The position numbers and the translations under genes are program-made. From Duganella alba (GTDB lineage: Bacteria > Pseudomonadota > Gammaproteobacteria > Burkholderiales > Burkholderiaceae_D), in the NCBI RefSeq assembly GCF_009674495.1, contig NZ_WKJN01000001.1, forward strand, positions 248,001 to 312,000: a DNA stretch of 64,000 nucleotides, given 5' to 3'. Positions 8,861 to 16,733 of this stretch are shown one piece after another (within the stretch, counting starts at the first letter, position 1; every line of letters begins with the position of its first letter). Below the pieces are notes generated by a model, which did no database searches, was not told where the DNA came from, and saw only the letters and a list, made by a program, of their open reading frames with translations.

Positions 8861-9103
8861 TCAGGCCAGTTTGGATTCGACGAAGCCCGCCAGCGAGCCG
8901 ACCGTGGCGAAGTGGCGGGCGCTGATTTCGTCGTCCCGCACCTCGATGCCGAATTGCTGTTCCAGCGCCAGGATCAGATTCGCCACCGCCATCGAATCCA
9001 GTTCCGGCAGGCTGCCGAGCAGTTGCGTGTCCTCGGTCAGCGGCATACGGCCCAGGCCCAGCGTGGTTCTCAGGATCTGGCAGACTTGCGAAAAGTGGGG
9101 CAT
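8861..9103 (-). CDS. Acyl carrier protein
   Basis: 80-residue acyl or aminoacyl carrier protein. The phosphopantetheine attachment site is Ser37 in ELDSMAVANL, followed by the helix-3 sequence EQQFGIEVRDDEIS. Length and layout match stand-alone carrier proteins. It probably receives an acyl or amino-acyl group activated by the AMP-ligase at 9973 and presents it to the hydrolase-like, GNAT or asparagine-synthetase-like enzymes nearby. It overlaps the end of the upstream GNAT gene by 34 bases in another frame, a strong sign of translational coupling. It is not the fatty-acid synthesis AcpP, whose usual fab neighbours are absent. Confidence 0.88.
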   Translation of the reverse strand: MPHFSQVCQILRTTLGLGRMPLTEDTQLLGSLPELDSMAVANLILALEQQFGIEVRDDEISARHFATVGSLAGFVESKLA

Positions 9104-9813
9104 GGCGGTTCCTTGGCGGCGATGTCGGCCAGCGTGCTGGTGTCGAACATCAGTTGGGGAAAGCACGCAGGATTGCGCGACAGGTGAATGTAGGGATGCA
9201 GGCTGGCGAACATCCACTGCCAGCCGCCGCAGCGCAGGAACACGGCATGACCCAGGCGCACGACGCCGATCTGCGCGTGCGCGCGCAGCGAGGCGGCGTT
9301 GAAGGCGGAGATGCGGCTGCACGTCCAGCGCACGCCGTGCCGGCGCAACTGCACGCGGGCCGACTCCCACAGGCGGCGGAACACCCAGCCCAGGCGTTCT
9401 TCCGGATGCACCCAGACGTCGAAATCCCAGCTGGCGCGCGATGACGCCAGGCGGTAGCGGGCGCGCACCTCGTCTTCCTGGTAGGCGTCGAGTATCAGCC
9501 ACACAAATCCCGCCAGCCGGCCGTTGCGCCACGCCGTCAGCGTTTGCGCGCCTTGCGCGTAGCGGCCGTGCACGACGTGGGCGGGACGCGGATAGCCCGG
9601 CGGCAGCGGATCGCGGACGGTGGGCGCGTGGAGTTGAATGTCGGCGCCGCGCATCGGCGTGAGCGGCGTATCGCCGACGTACTGCGCCACGAACAGGTAG
9701 CGGAACAGGGCCCAGCGTCCGCCGCTGGCCGATTGCAGCACGCGCGCCAGCAGATACAGGGCGGTATTCAGCCAGCCCAGTTGTGCAAGGGTGTGACGCA
9801 GGCGTGTGCTCAT
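9070..9813 (-). CDS. GNAT-family acyltransferase-like protein
   Basis: 247-residue protein, first gene of the leftward operon. Residues 90-210 look like a GNAT acetyltransferase core: TAWRNGRLAGFVWLILDAYQ, then WDFDVWVHPEERLGWVF, then FNAASLRAHAQIGVVRLG, the usual order of beta4, the acyl-CoA region and the Asn-containing helix. The N-terminus has a mildly hydrophobic helix (LNTALYLLARVL). It probably acylates an amine produced by the decarboxylase pathway or a sugar amine; this is inferred from its neighbours. Its 3' end runs 34 bases into the acyl carrier protein gene. Confidence 0.72.
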   Translation of the reverse strand: MSTRLRHTLAQLGWLNTALYLLARVLQSASGGRWALFRYLFVAQYVGDTPLTPMRGADIQLHAPTVRDPLPPGYPRPAHVVHGRYAQGAQTLTAWRNGRLAGFVWLILDAYQEDEVRARYRLASSRASWDFDVWVHPEERLGWVFRRLWESARVQLRRHGVRWTCSRISAFNAASLRAHAQIGVVRLGHAVFLRCGGWQWMFASLHPYIHLSRNPACFPQLMFDTSTLADIAAKEPPCPTFRKSARS

Positions 9814-9859
9814 GGCGGTGCATCCGATGGAGAGCGGGGTTCTGATTAGACTATGGCCG

Positions 9860-9898
9860 CGCCGCGCGCGGTTTGCGCCAGAACAAGCGCGCGCGGCG
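9860..9898. repeat. 11-bp perfect inverted repeat in divergent promoter region
   Basis: CGCCGCGCGCG (9860-9870) and its exact complement CGCGCGCGGCG (9888-9898) flank a 17-base spacer. The repeat sits between the GNAT and ligase genes, directly next to the FNR-like palindrome at 9900. In the leftward transcript it could form a strong leader hairpin; as DNA it could be a protein-binding site. The high local GC content makes chance matches easier, so function is open. Confidence 0.5.
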
Positions 9899-9899
9899 T

Positions 9900-9941
9900 T
9901 TGATGCGCATCAAGAACGGCAGAGCTGTTTGTCCGGATCAT
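9900..9941 (+). promoter_or_regulatory. Perfect FNR-type box TTGATGCGCATCAA with class II-spaced -10
   Basis: Positions 9900-9913 read TTGAT-GCGC-ATCAA, identical to the FNR/Anr consensus TTGAT-N4-ATCAA. A -10-like hexamer, GATCAT (four of six matches), lies at 9936-9941, so transcription would start near 9948 with the box centred at about -41.5, as in class II activation. This start would lie after the ATG at 9940 and supports the downstream ATG at 9973 for the ligase. Similar boxes recur at 16651, 41007 and 47784. The binding protein is not identified in the window. Confidence 0.6.
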
Positions 9942-9972
9942 GGAGAACCCTCCATCGCGAAGGCTGACCGTC

Positions 9973-11535
9973 ATGCCGCAGCTCATCCACGAATTCATTT
10001 TCCAGTCGGCGCGGCAGATGCCGGAACGCCAGGCCCTGTCGTACCAGGGCGTGGGCCTGAACTATGGCGCGCTGGCGCAGATGGTCACGGTGGCGGCGCA
10101 CGCCTGGCTGCATCACGGCCTGGGGCGCGGCGAGCGTCTGGCTGTCTACCTGGAAAAGCGCGAGGAAAATGTCGTGGCGATGTTTGGCGCGGCGGCGGCC
10201 GGCGCGGTGTTCGTGCCGGTGAATCCGGTGCTGAAGGCAGAGCAGGTGGCGTACATTCTCGCGGATTGCAATGTGCGCATTCTGGTAACCTCGCGCGAGC
10301 GCTTCAGTCAGCTCTGCGACGTGTTGGGCGCTTGTCCCGATTTGCAGACGGTGATCGTGATCGGTTCGATGGAAGGATTGCAGCCGCCGCCGGGCGTGCG
10401 GCTGCATTCTTGGCGCGAAAGCATGTTGTCGGCGCAGGCCCGGCCGCCGCATCCCTGCATCGATTGCGACATGGCGGCGATTCTGTACACGTCGGGCAGC
10501 ACCGGCAAGCCCAAGGGCGTGATCCTGTCGCACCGCAACCTGGTCGCCGGCGCGCTCAGTGTGTCCAGCTACCTGAACAATACGGCGGAGGACCGCATCC
10601 TGTGCGTGCTGCCGTTGAGTTTTGACTATGGCCTGAGCCAGCTGACCACCGCCTTTGCCGTCGGCGCCTGCGCGGTGCTGCTCAATCATCTGTTGCTGCG
10701 CGACGTGATCGATGCCATCGACCGCGACCGCATCACCGGTCTGGCGGGCGTGCCGCCGTTGTGGATACAGTTGTCGGAGTTGAGCTGGCATCACGCGCGG
10801 CGCATGCGCTACATCACCAATTCCGGCGGCGTCATGCCGCAGCACACCATCAAGGCGCTGCGCAAGGCGCTGCCGCATGTGCAGATGTATCTGATGTACG
10901 GCCTGACCGAAGCGTTCCGGTCGACCTATCTGGCGCCGGAGCAACTGGATCTGCGGCCCGATTCCATCGGCAAGGCCATCCCCAACGCGGAAATCCTGGT
11001 GCTGCGCGGCGATGGCTCGCCATGCGGCCCGAATGAGCCGGGCGAACTGGTGCATCGCGGCGCGCTGGTGTCGATGGGTTACTGGAACGATGCGGCGCGC
11101 ACCGCCGAGCGTTTCCGCCCGGTGCCGGACCGCAGCGGCGGCCGGCCGATACCGGAGCTGGCGGTGTGGTCGGGCGACACGGTGTGGGCGGACGAGGAGG
11201 GTTATCTGTACTTCATCGGGCGCGGCGACGACATGATCAAGACTTCCGGCTACCGCGTCAGCCCGGCGGAGGTGGAGGAGGTGGTGTATGCCACCGGGCT
11301 GGTCTCCGAAGCCGCCGCCTTCGGCGTCGCCCATCCGATGCTGGGGCAGGTGATCGCCCTGGTCGCCGTTGGCGACGAACTGAACAGCCCTGCGCTGCTG
11401 GCGGCCTGCAAGCGTTCGCTGCCAGCTTACATGGTGCCGGCGCGCATCGATGTCCGTGGCCAGCCGCTGCCGCGCAATCCCAACGGCAAGATCGACCGGC
11501 GATTGCTGGCGCAGGAACTGGAGGCGCGGTCATGA
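9973..11535 (+). CDS. Exosortase A system-associated AMP-forming acyl-CoA ligase
   Basis: 520-residue adenylate-forming enzyme (TIGR03098-like) that should activate a carboxylic or amino acid with ATP and load it on CoA or the adjacent carrier protein. Seen: P-loop YTSGSTGKPKG at 172-182, YGLTEAF, the hinge region GRGDDMIKTSGYRVSPAEVEE-type motif, and the C-terminal catalytic lysine in NPNGKIDRR. The start at 9973 is preferred over an in-frame ATG at 9940 because GAAGG precedes it and the predicted promoter starts near 9948. Its last four bases overlap the decarboxylase start (ATGA). It resembles NRPS adenylation domains more than fatty-acyl ligases. Substrate unknown. Confidence 0.9.
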   Translation: MPQLIHEFIFQSARQMPERQALSYQGVGLNYGALAQMVTVAAHAWLHHGLGRGERLAVYLEKREENVVAMFGAAAAGAVFVPVNPVLKAEQVAYILADCNVRILVTSRERFSQLCDVLGACPDLQTVIVIGSMEGLQPPPGVRLHSWRESMLSAQARPPHPCIDCDMAAILYTSGSTGKPKGVILSHRNLVAGALSVSSYLNNTAEDRILCVLPLSFDYGLSQLTTAFAVGACAVLLNHLLLRDVIDAIDRDRITGLAGVPPLWIQLSELSWHHARRMRYITNSGGVMPQHTIKALRKALPHVQMYLMYGLTEAFRSTYLAPEQLDLRPDSIGKAIPNAEILVLRGDGSPCGPNEPGELVHRGALVSMGYWNDAARTAERFRPVPDRSGGRPIPELAVWSGDTVWADEEGYLYFIGRGDDMIKTSGYRVSPAEVEEVVYATGLVSEAAAFGVAHPMLGQVIALVAVGDELNSPALLAACKRSLPAYMVPARIDVRGQPLPRNPNGKIDRRLLAQELEARS

Positions 11536-12758
11536 CGCCATCTCACGCCGAGTTGCGGCAGTTTCCGGTGCTGGATGATTGCCTGCAGCTAGGCGGCATC
11601 ACGCTGACCAGGCTGGCGGAGCGCGTCGGCCGCACGCCGTTTTATGCCTATGAACGGCAGCATATCCAGTCCAGGATTGCGCTGCTGCGCGAGCTATTGC
11701 CGCCAGGGCTGCATCTGCACTACGCCATCAAGGCCAATCCGATGCCGGCGCTGGTGCAGATGATGGCGCCGATGGTGGATGGCTTTGACGTGGCCTCCGG
11801 AGGCGAGCTGAAAACGGCGCTCGATACCGGCATGCCGCCTGCGCGGATCAGTTTCGCCGGGCCGGGCAAGAGCAATGCGGAGTTGCGCAGCGCGGTGGCG
11901 GCCGGCGTGGTGCTGCACCTCGAATCGGAAGACGAAATGGAGCGCGCGGCACGCGTCGGCGAGCTGCTGGGCATTGCGCCGCGCGTCGCGGTGCGCGTGA
12001 ACCCGGAATTCGAACTGAAATACGCCGGCATGAAGATGGCCGGCGGCGCGCGCCAATTCGGCGTTGATGCCGAGCGGGTGCCGGCCATGTTGCGCAAGCT
12101 GGGCCGGCTGGAGCTGGACTTTTTCGGCTTCCACCTGTTTTGCGGTGCGCAGAATCTGTCCGCCAAGGCGATTGGCGAAGCGCAGCGGCTATGCGTGGAG
12201 CTCGGACTGCGGCTGGCGCACCATGCACCGGCGCCGCTGCGGCTGCTGAACATCGGCGGCGGCTTCGGCGTGCCGTACTTTCCCGGCGAGCGGGCGCTGG
12301 ACCTGCGCGCGGTGGCCGACGGACTGCGCGCGACCATGCAAACGCTGTGCGCCGCTGCGCCGGAAACACAGCTGGTGCTGGAGCTTGGACGCTATCTGGT
12401 GGCCGAAGGCGGCATCTACGTTTGCCGCGTGCTGGAACGCAAGTTGTCGCATGGGCAGGTTTTTGTGATCACGGACGGCGGGCTGCATCACCACCTGGCG
12501 GCCTCTGGCAATTTCGGCCAGGTGATCCGCAAGAATTACCCGGTGGCGATCGGCAACCGCATGCAGGCGGGGCCGCGCGAAGTGGCCACCGTGGTCGGTC
12601 CGTTGTGCACGCCGCTCGATCTGCTGGCAGACAGCATGGAACTCGCGCGCGCGGAACCGGGCGATTATGTGGTGGTGTTCCAGTCCGGCGCATATGGTTT
12701 GACCGCCAGTCCGACCGCGTTTCTTGGCCATCCGCCGCCGCTGGAGGTGCTGGTATGA
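11532..12758 (+). CDS. Exosortase A system-associated PLP-dependent decarboxylase
   Basis: 408-residue fold-III PLP enzyme related to diaminopimelate and ornithine decarboxylases (TIGR03099-like). The cofactor lysine is Lys67 in LHYAIKANP. The glycine-rich phosphate loop reads NIGGGFGVPY, and the C-terminal active-site region VVGPLCTPLD holds the Cys supplied across the dimer. It should remove CO2 from an amino acid or an amino-acyl intermediate. It lies between the AMP-ligase (ATGA overlap) and the asparagine-synthetase-like gene (four-base overlap), so all three are probably made together. It is not lysA: it sits inside the exosortase-associated set and no lysine genes are near. Confidence 0.9.
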   Translation: MTPSHAELRQFPVLDDCLQLGGITLTRLAERVGRTPFYAYERQHIQSRIALLRELLPPGLHLHYAIKANPMPALVQMMAPMVDGFDVASGGELKTALDTGMPPARISFAGPGKSNAELRSAVAAGVVLHLESEDEMERAARVGELLGIAPRVAVRVNPEFELKYAGMKMAGGARQFGVDAERVPAMLRKLGRLELDFFGFHLFCGAQNLSAKAIGEAQRLCVELGLRLAHHAPAPLRLLNIGGGFGVPYFPGERALDLRAVADGLRATMQTLCAAAPETQLVLELGRYLVAEGGIYVCRVLERKLSHGQVFVITDGGLHHHLAASGNFGQVIRKNYPVAIGNRMQAGPREVATVVGPLCTPLDLLADSMELARAEPGDYVVVFQSGAYGLTASPTAFLGHPPPLEVLV

Positions 12759-14617
12759 GCGGACTGTGCGGCTATCTGAACCTGGGGCGCGACGCGCGGT
12801 GCGGGCCGCTGCCGCTGGCGGCCAGTACCGCAAGCCTGGCACGTTTCGATGCCGTCCCGGTCAGGATATTGACGGACGAGCCGTGCGGGCTGGGCATCGC
12901 GGCATGCGCGGACAGTGTCAGCGTGCATCAGGAACCGGGGCTGCTGGCGGCGGTGTGGGGCCGCGCCAGCCTGGATGCCGGCAAGGCGCAGCTGGCCCAA
13001 CGGCTGGTCACGCTGTGGCGCACGCGCGGCCCGCAGGCTTGCGCGGAACTGGCCGGCCCGTTTGCCGCCTGCATCATGGACGGCAACACGGGGCATGTGC
13101 TGCTGGCGGTTGGCCGCAGCGGCGAGCACACCATGCATTACCAGGGCGGACCGCAGGGATTGCTGTTTGCAACCTCGGTTGCCGCCATGCCCGCCGGTGA
13201 GCTGGATGCCCAGTCGCTGTTCAATTACCTGTACTTTCACATGATTCCGGCGCCGCGCAGCGTGTATCGCAACCAGCAGCGGTTGCAGCCGGGAGAGTAT
13301 CTTCTGTATCGCCAGGGCCGCATGGAGCGCGGCGCTTACTGGCGCATGCGCTTTCGGGAAAAACAGGCGGCGCCGTTTGTCGTGATGAAACGGCAGTTTC
13401 TTGGTGTGTTGCAGGATTCGGTACGGCAGGCGACCGAGGGCGCGGACAGGATCGGCGCCTTCCTCAGCGGCGGCACCGACAGTTCCACGCTGGCCGGGCT
13501 GCTGGAAAAGCCGGCACGCACGTATTCCATCGGCTTCGATGTCGATGGCTACGATGAAATGGCCTACGCCCGCATCGCCGCCAAACACTTCCAGACCGAT
13601 CACCACGAATACTACCTGACCGCCGGCGACGTGGCGGACGCGATTCCGCGCATTGCGGCAGCCAGTCCGCAGCCGTTCGGCAATTCCTCGATCGTGCCGG
13701 CGTATTTCTGCGCGCAAATGGCGCGGGCCGACGGCGTAACGCGGCTGATCGGCGGCGACGGCGGCGACGAGCTGTTCGGCGGCAACGAGCGGTATGCGCG
13801 TCAGGCGGTGTTTGCCCGCTATGAGCAATTGCCGTCGGCGCTGCGCCAATTGCTGCTGGAGCCGCTACTGTTCGGCCTGCTGGGCCGCTGGCAGGCGCCA
13901 CTGCCGCGCAAGGCGCGCAGCTACATCGATCAGGCGCTGGTGCCGATGCCGGCGCGGCTGGAAACCTACAATCTGCTGCAACGCTATGGGCCTGGCGAAG
14001 TGCTGCACGCCGATTTTCTGGCCGCCGTGGATGCGGGCGCACCGCTGGATCAGCTGAACGCCTGCTACTGGGAATCGCACGGACTCAGCCAGATCAATCG
14101 CATGCAGGCGCTGGACCTGCGCTATACGCTGGCCGACAACGATCTGCGCAAGGTCAGCCTGGCATGCGAGCTGGCTGGCGTGGAAGCGGCGTTTCCCTTC
14201 CTTGACGACCAGATGCTGGCGTTCTCGGCGCGCTTGCCGCCCCGGGATAAGCTGAATGGCGTCAGGCTGCGCTACTTTTTCAAGCATGCGCTGCGCGAGC
14301 ATTTGCCGCGTGACATCCTGCGCAAGAAAAAACACGGCTTCGGCATGCCGTTCGGGCAGTGGCTGTTGAGCGATGCGCGTCTGCGCGAGCTGGCCTTCGA
14401 CAGCCTGCATGACCTGAAGCCGCGCCGCATCGTCCGTACCGATTTTATTGATCGCCTGACGCGCACGCTGGTGCACGAACATCCGGCCTACCACGGCACG
14501 ATGGTCTGGGTGTTGATGATGCTGGAACAATGGTTGCAACAGCACGCTACACCGCGATGCGCCGCTGTGCCAGCAGACGCAGAAAAAACCGCAGCCGATC
14601 CGGCTCCCAGGGCGTGA
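12755..14617 (+). CDS. Asparagine synthetase-like protein with degenerate glutaminase domain
   Basis: 620-residue AsnB-like protein. The synthetase half is intact: PP-loop AFLSGGTDSSTLAG and IGGDGGDELFGGNERY, which activate a carboxylate with ATP for amide formation. The N-terminal glutaminase half looks inactive. The protein begins MSGLCGYLN, so the Cys is residue 5 and not the exposed residue after Met, and the NGEIYN and SDTE motifs of working AsnB are missing. GGAGGT at 12743-12748 fits the ATG at 12755, so a later start at CTG is unlikely. The design resembles beta-lactam synthetase-type relatives that use another amine instead of ammonia. The last 71 bases overlap the convergent deacetylase gene. 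Confidence 0.82.
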   Translation: MSGLCGYLNLGRDARCGPLPLAASTASLARFDAVPVRILTDEPCGLGIAACADSVSVHQEPGLLAAVWGRASLDAGKAQLAQRLVTLWRTRGPQACAELAGPFAACIMDGNTGHVLLAVGRSGEHTMHYQGGPQGLLFATSVAAMPAGELDAQSLFNYLYFHMIPAPRSVYRNQQRLQPGEYLLYRQGRMERGAYWRMRFREKQAAPFVVMKRQFLGVLQDSVRQATEGADRIGAFLSGGTDSSTLAGLLEKPARTYSIGFDVDGYDEMAYARIAAKHFQTDHHEYYLTAGDVADAIPRIAAASPQPFGNSSIVPAYFCAQMARADGVTRLIGGDGGDELFGGNERYARQAVFARYEQLPSALRQLLLEPLLFGLLGRWQAPLPRKARSYIDQALVPMPARLETYNLLQRYGPGEVLHADFLAAVDAGAPLDQLNACYWESHGLSQINRMQALDLRYTLADNDLRKVSLACELAGVEAAFPFLDDQMLAFSARLPPRDKLNGVRLRYFFKHALREHLPRDILRKKKHGFGMPFGQWLLSDARLRELAFDSLHDLKPRRIVRTDFIDRLTRTLVHEHPAYHGTMVWVLMMLEQWLQQHATPRCAAVPADAEKTAADPAPRA

Positions 14618-15386
14618 AGCGCGGCAGTTGCAGCATGTCGCTGCCGTCGTAGGCGACGCCGGCGACGGTGCTGCATGCCGCTTCAAAGCCCAGCTCCAGC
14701 ACCATTTGCACATGCCGCTGGTTGTAATCCACGCCCGGCTTGCCGTTGGGATAGGCAAACAGCGTGACCGGCGCTTGCGTGATGTTTTCCAGTGCGGCTT
14801 TGCCGAGGCGGATGTCGGCCAGCGCCTCCGCATCCGGCAGATTGGCGAGAATCGGATGGCGGTGCGTGTGCGCGCCGATGTCCATGCCGGCGGCGTGCAG
14901 CGCCTGTACCTGGTCGGCGCGCATCATCAAGGCATGGCTGCGCGGCGGCGCCAGGGCGCTTGCCGCGCGCTCGCGCTCGTCGAAGGGAAGGTATTTGAGC
15001 CGTTGCAGCAACTGATCGAGTTCGTGCGGCCGCAGCCCGACCTGGCGCGCGTGCTCGATGACATCGTCATTCCACATCTGCCCGCCGTTGAGATAGCCGC
15101 TGGCGATGAAAAATGTCGCTTTCAAGCCGTGCCGCTGCAAAATCGGCAGCGCGTATTCGGCGTTGTCGGCATAGCCGTCGTCGAAGGTGATGCAGGCCGC
15201 GCGCGGCGGCAGGGCCTGCCGTTGCAGCAAACGCACGGCAAGACCCAGCGGCAGGACGTTGAAGGCGCGCTTGAGCATCGCCATCTGTCCGTCGAAACGC
15301 CGGATATCGGGCAGACTGGGCAGCAGGGGATCGCGCCGGGCCAGCACCCGGTGATAGATCAGGATGGACAGGCGTTGGGAAGTCAT
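14547..15386 (-). CDS. Polysaccharide deacetylase family protein
   Basis: 279-residue NodB-homology protein, expected to remove N- or O-acetyl groups from a polysaccharide. Seen: ILIYHRVLARRDP, the metal-binding Asp pair in CITFDDGYADN (69-70), and the His-x3-His metal site in GAHTHRHP. It has no obvious signal peptide, so cytoplasmic action or non-classical export is possible. It starts within the end of the O-glycosylation ligase gene (four-base ATGA overlap), and its 3' end overlaps the convergent asparagine-synthetase-like gene by 71 bases. A second, different deacetylase lies at 35170. Confidence 0.85.
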   Translation of the reverse strand: MTSQRLSILIYHRVLARRDPLLPSLPDIRRFDGQMAMLKRAFNVLPLGLAVRLLQRQALPPRAACITFDDGYADNAEYALPILQRHGLKATFFIASGYLNGGQMWNDDVIEHARQVGLRPHELDQLLQRLKYLPFDERERAASALAPPRSHALMMRADQVQALHAAGMDIGAHTHRHPILANLPDAEALADIRLGKAALENITQAPVTLFAYPNGKPGVDYNQRHVQMVLELGFEAACSTVAGVAYDGSDMLQLPRFTPWEPDRLRFFLRLLAQRRIAV

Positions 15387-16642
15387 CGGATCACCTCCGC
15401 TTTTCTGGCCGCCAGATGTTGCTCCGTCAACGCGCGCAGGGCGACAATGGCGGCCATCAGATAATAGGGCACGTCGAAATACAGCAGGCTCAGGAAGGCG
15501 CCGCCGACGGCGAAGCCGATCAGGCTGGCCTGGATCATCCTGGCGAGGTCGCCGGCCCATTGCAACTCCGTCTCATCGCGGCTGTGGCGCACGACCCAGG
15601 CGGCGGAGCGCCAGGTCAATGCTCCCAGCAGCAGATACAGGGCCAGGCCGATAAAGCCGTGTTCGCCGAGCGCCTGGAAGTAGATGCTGTGCGCCGCGTG
15701 CACGGCGGCAGGATTCGGCGCGTACAGATAGAACACGGACGGCTCGGCAATCTCGAAGCCGCCGCCGAAAAAACGGTCCTTGGCCAGGTTGTAGGCCATG
15801 TGCCAGGCGTTGATGCGGCCCATGGCGGAGGTGTCCGCCTGATAATCGCCGATGCTGTCCATGCGCTCGGCCCAGCGCGCCGGCATGAACAACAGCGCGG
15901 GCGGCACGCACATCAGGATCAGCATTCCGCCCAGCAGTTTCTTTTGGCTTTTCAGCCACATCAGCGCGATCATGGCGGCGATGGCCAGCAGGGCGCCGCG
16001 CGAATAGGTTCCCAGCGCGGCCATGCCGGATAGCAGCATAGCGGCCGTCAGGCCGTGCTTGATCCAGCGCTTGTCCGTACTGAGCTGCAAATAGCGCATC
16101 AGCGGTATGACGATGATCAGGGCCAGCGCGATTTCGTTGTTGCCGCCGATGAAGGTGCCGATCGGTCCCCAGACACGGAAGTTGCCGCCCTCGCGCACCG
16201 TGAAGATGCCGCCCTTGACGCCGTAGTAGCCCAGCGAAAACGCCAGCACCCAGATCATCCGGTGCACATCCTGGCGGCTGCGGATGACCACCATGGTGAC
16301 CAGACTCATCAGCATGATCTTCATCACCTTGGCCAACTGCACCTGGGATGCCGCCGGGAAGATGGCGAACAAGGTCGTCACGTTCATCCACAGCAGCATG
16401 GCCAGCAGGGCGAAGGTGATGCCGCTGGCCGGCAGCGTCTTCGGCGCGCGCGAGGTGGACAGGCTGAACAGGGTGATGACGGCGATGATCTGGGCGAACG
16501 GGAACGTGGTGGCGAAGCCCCAGCTTTGCGTGTGCGGATTCATCACGCTGATCCAGATCCACATCAGCACGCCGTTGACGGGATTCCTGATTATCCAGGG
16601 CAGGCTGGCAAACACAATGAGGGTGACGAGTATGTCGCGCAT
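15383..16642 (-). CDS. Probable O-glycosylation ligase, exosortase A-associated (TIGR03097-like)
   Basis: 419-residue integral membrane protein of the Wzy/WaaL O-antigen ligase superfamily. It begins MRDILVTLIVFASLPWIIRN, has about ten hydrophobic segments, and carries a large periplasmic loop before the C-terminal segments, where HSIYFQALGEHGFIGLALYL is the conserved ligase/polymerase region. The family is proposed to glycosylate PEP-CTERM proteins; that role comes from phylogenetic association and is not proven. The start ATG at 16642 lies only nine bases from the FNR-like box at 16651. It forms a two-gene unit with the deacetylase. Confidence 0.88.
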   Translation of the reverse strand: MRDILVTLIVFASLPWIIRNPVNGVLMWIWISVMNPHTQSWGFATTFPFAQIIAVITLFSLSTSRAPKTLPASGITFALLAMLLWMNVTTLFAIFPAASQVQLAKVMKIMLMSLVTMVVIRSRQDVHRMIWVLAFSLGYYGVKGGIFTVREGGNFRVWGPIGTFIGGNNEIALALIIVIPLMRYLQLSTDKRWIKHGLTAAMLLSGMAALGTYSRGALLAIAAMIALMWLKSQKKLLGGMLILMCVPPALLFMPARWAERMDSIGDYQADTSAMGRINAWHMAYNLAKDRFFGGGFEIAEPSVFYLYAPNPAAVHAAHSIYFQALGEHGFIGLALYLLLGALTWRSAAWVVRHSRDETELQWAGDLARMIQASLIGFAVGGAFLSLLYFDVPYYLMAAIVALRALTEQHLAARKAEVIR

Positions 16643-16650
16643 GGCAGTTA

Positions 16651-16691
16651 TTGATGTGGCTCAACGATGCGATTGAGGCGGTCGGTACACT
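16651..16691 (+). promoter_or_regulatory. FNR-like box with class II-spaced -10 upstream of GT2-GT4 operon
   Basis: TTGAT-GTGG-CTCAA at 16651-16664 matches the FNR consensus at nine of ten defined bases. TACACT at 16686-16691 matches TATAAT at four of six, including the key T-A and final T. Box centre to -10 centre is 31 bp. Transcription would start near 16699, giving a 35-nt leader that contains GGGGAG before the TTG start of the glycosyltransferase gene. Confidence 0.5.
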
Positions 16692-16733
16692 GGCTTTTTG
16701 CTCTAGCAATCATAGGACAGGGGAGATCGGGCC

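Noticed and set aside
12764..12769. CTG codon just before TGC that would give a Met-Cys start for the AsnB-like protein
   Set aside because: The ribosome site GGAGGT at 12743-12748 is six bases from the ATG at 12755 but 15 from the CTG, and the other glutaminase motifs are also missing.
16690..16701. TGGCTTTTTGC as sigma54 promoter before the GT2-GT4 gene
   Set aside because: The -24 and -12 elements are much too close together.
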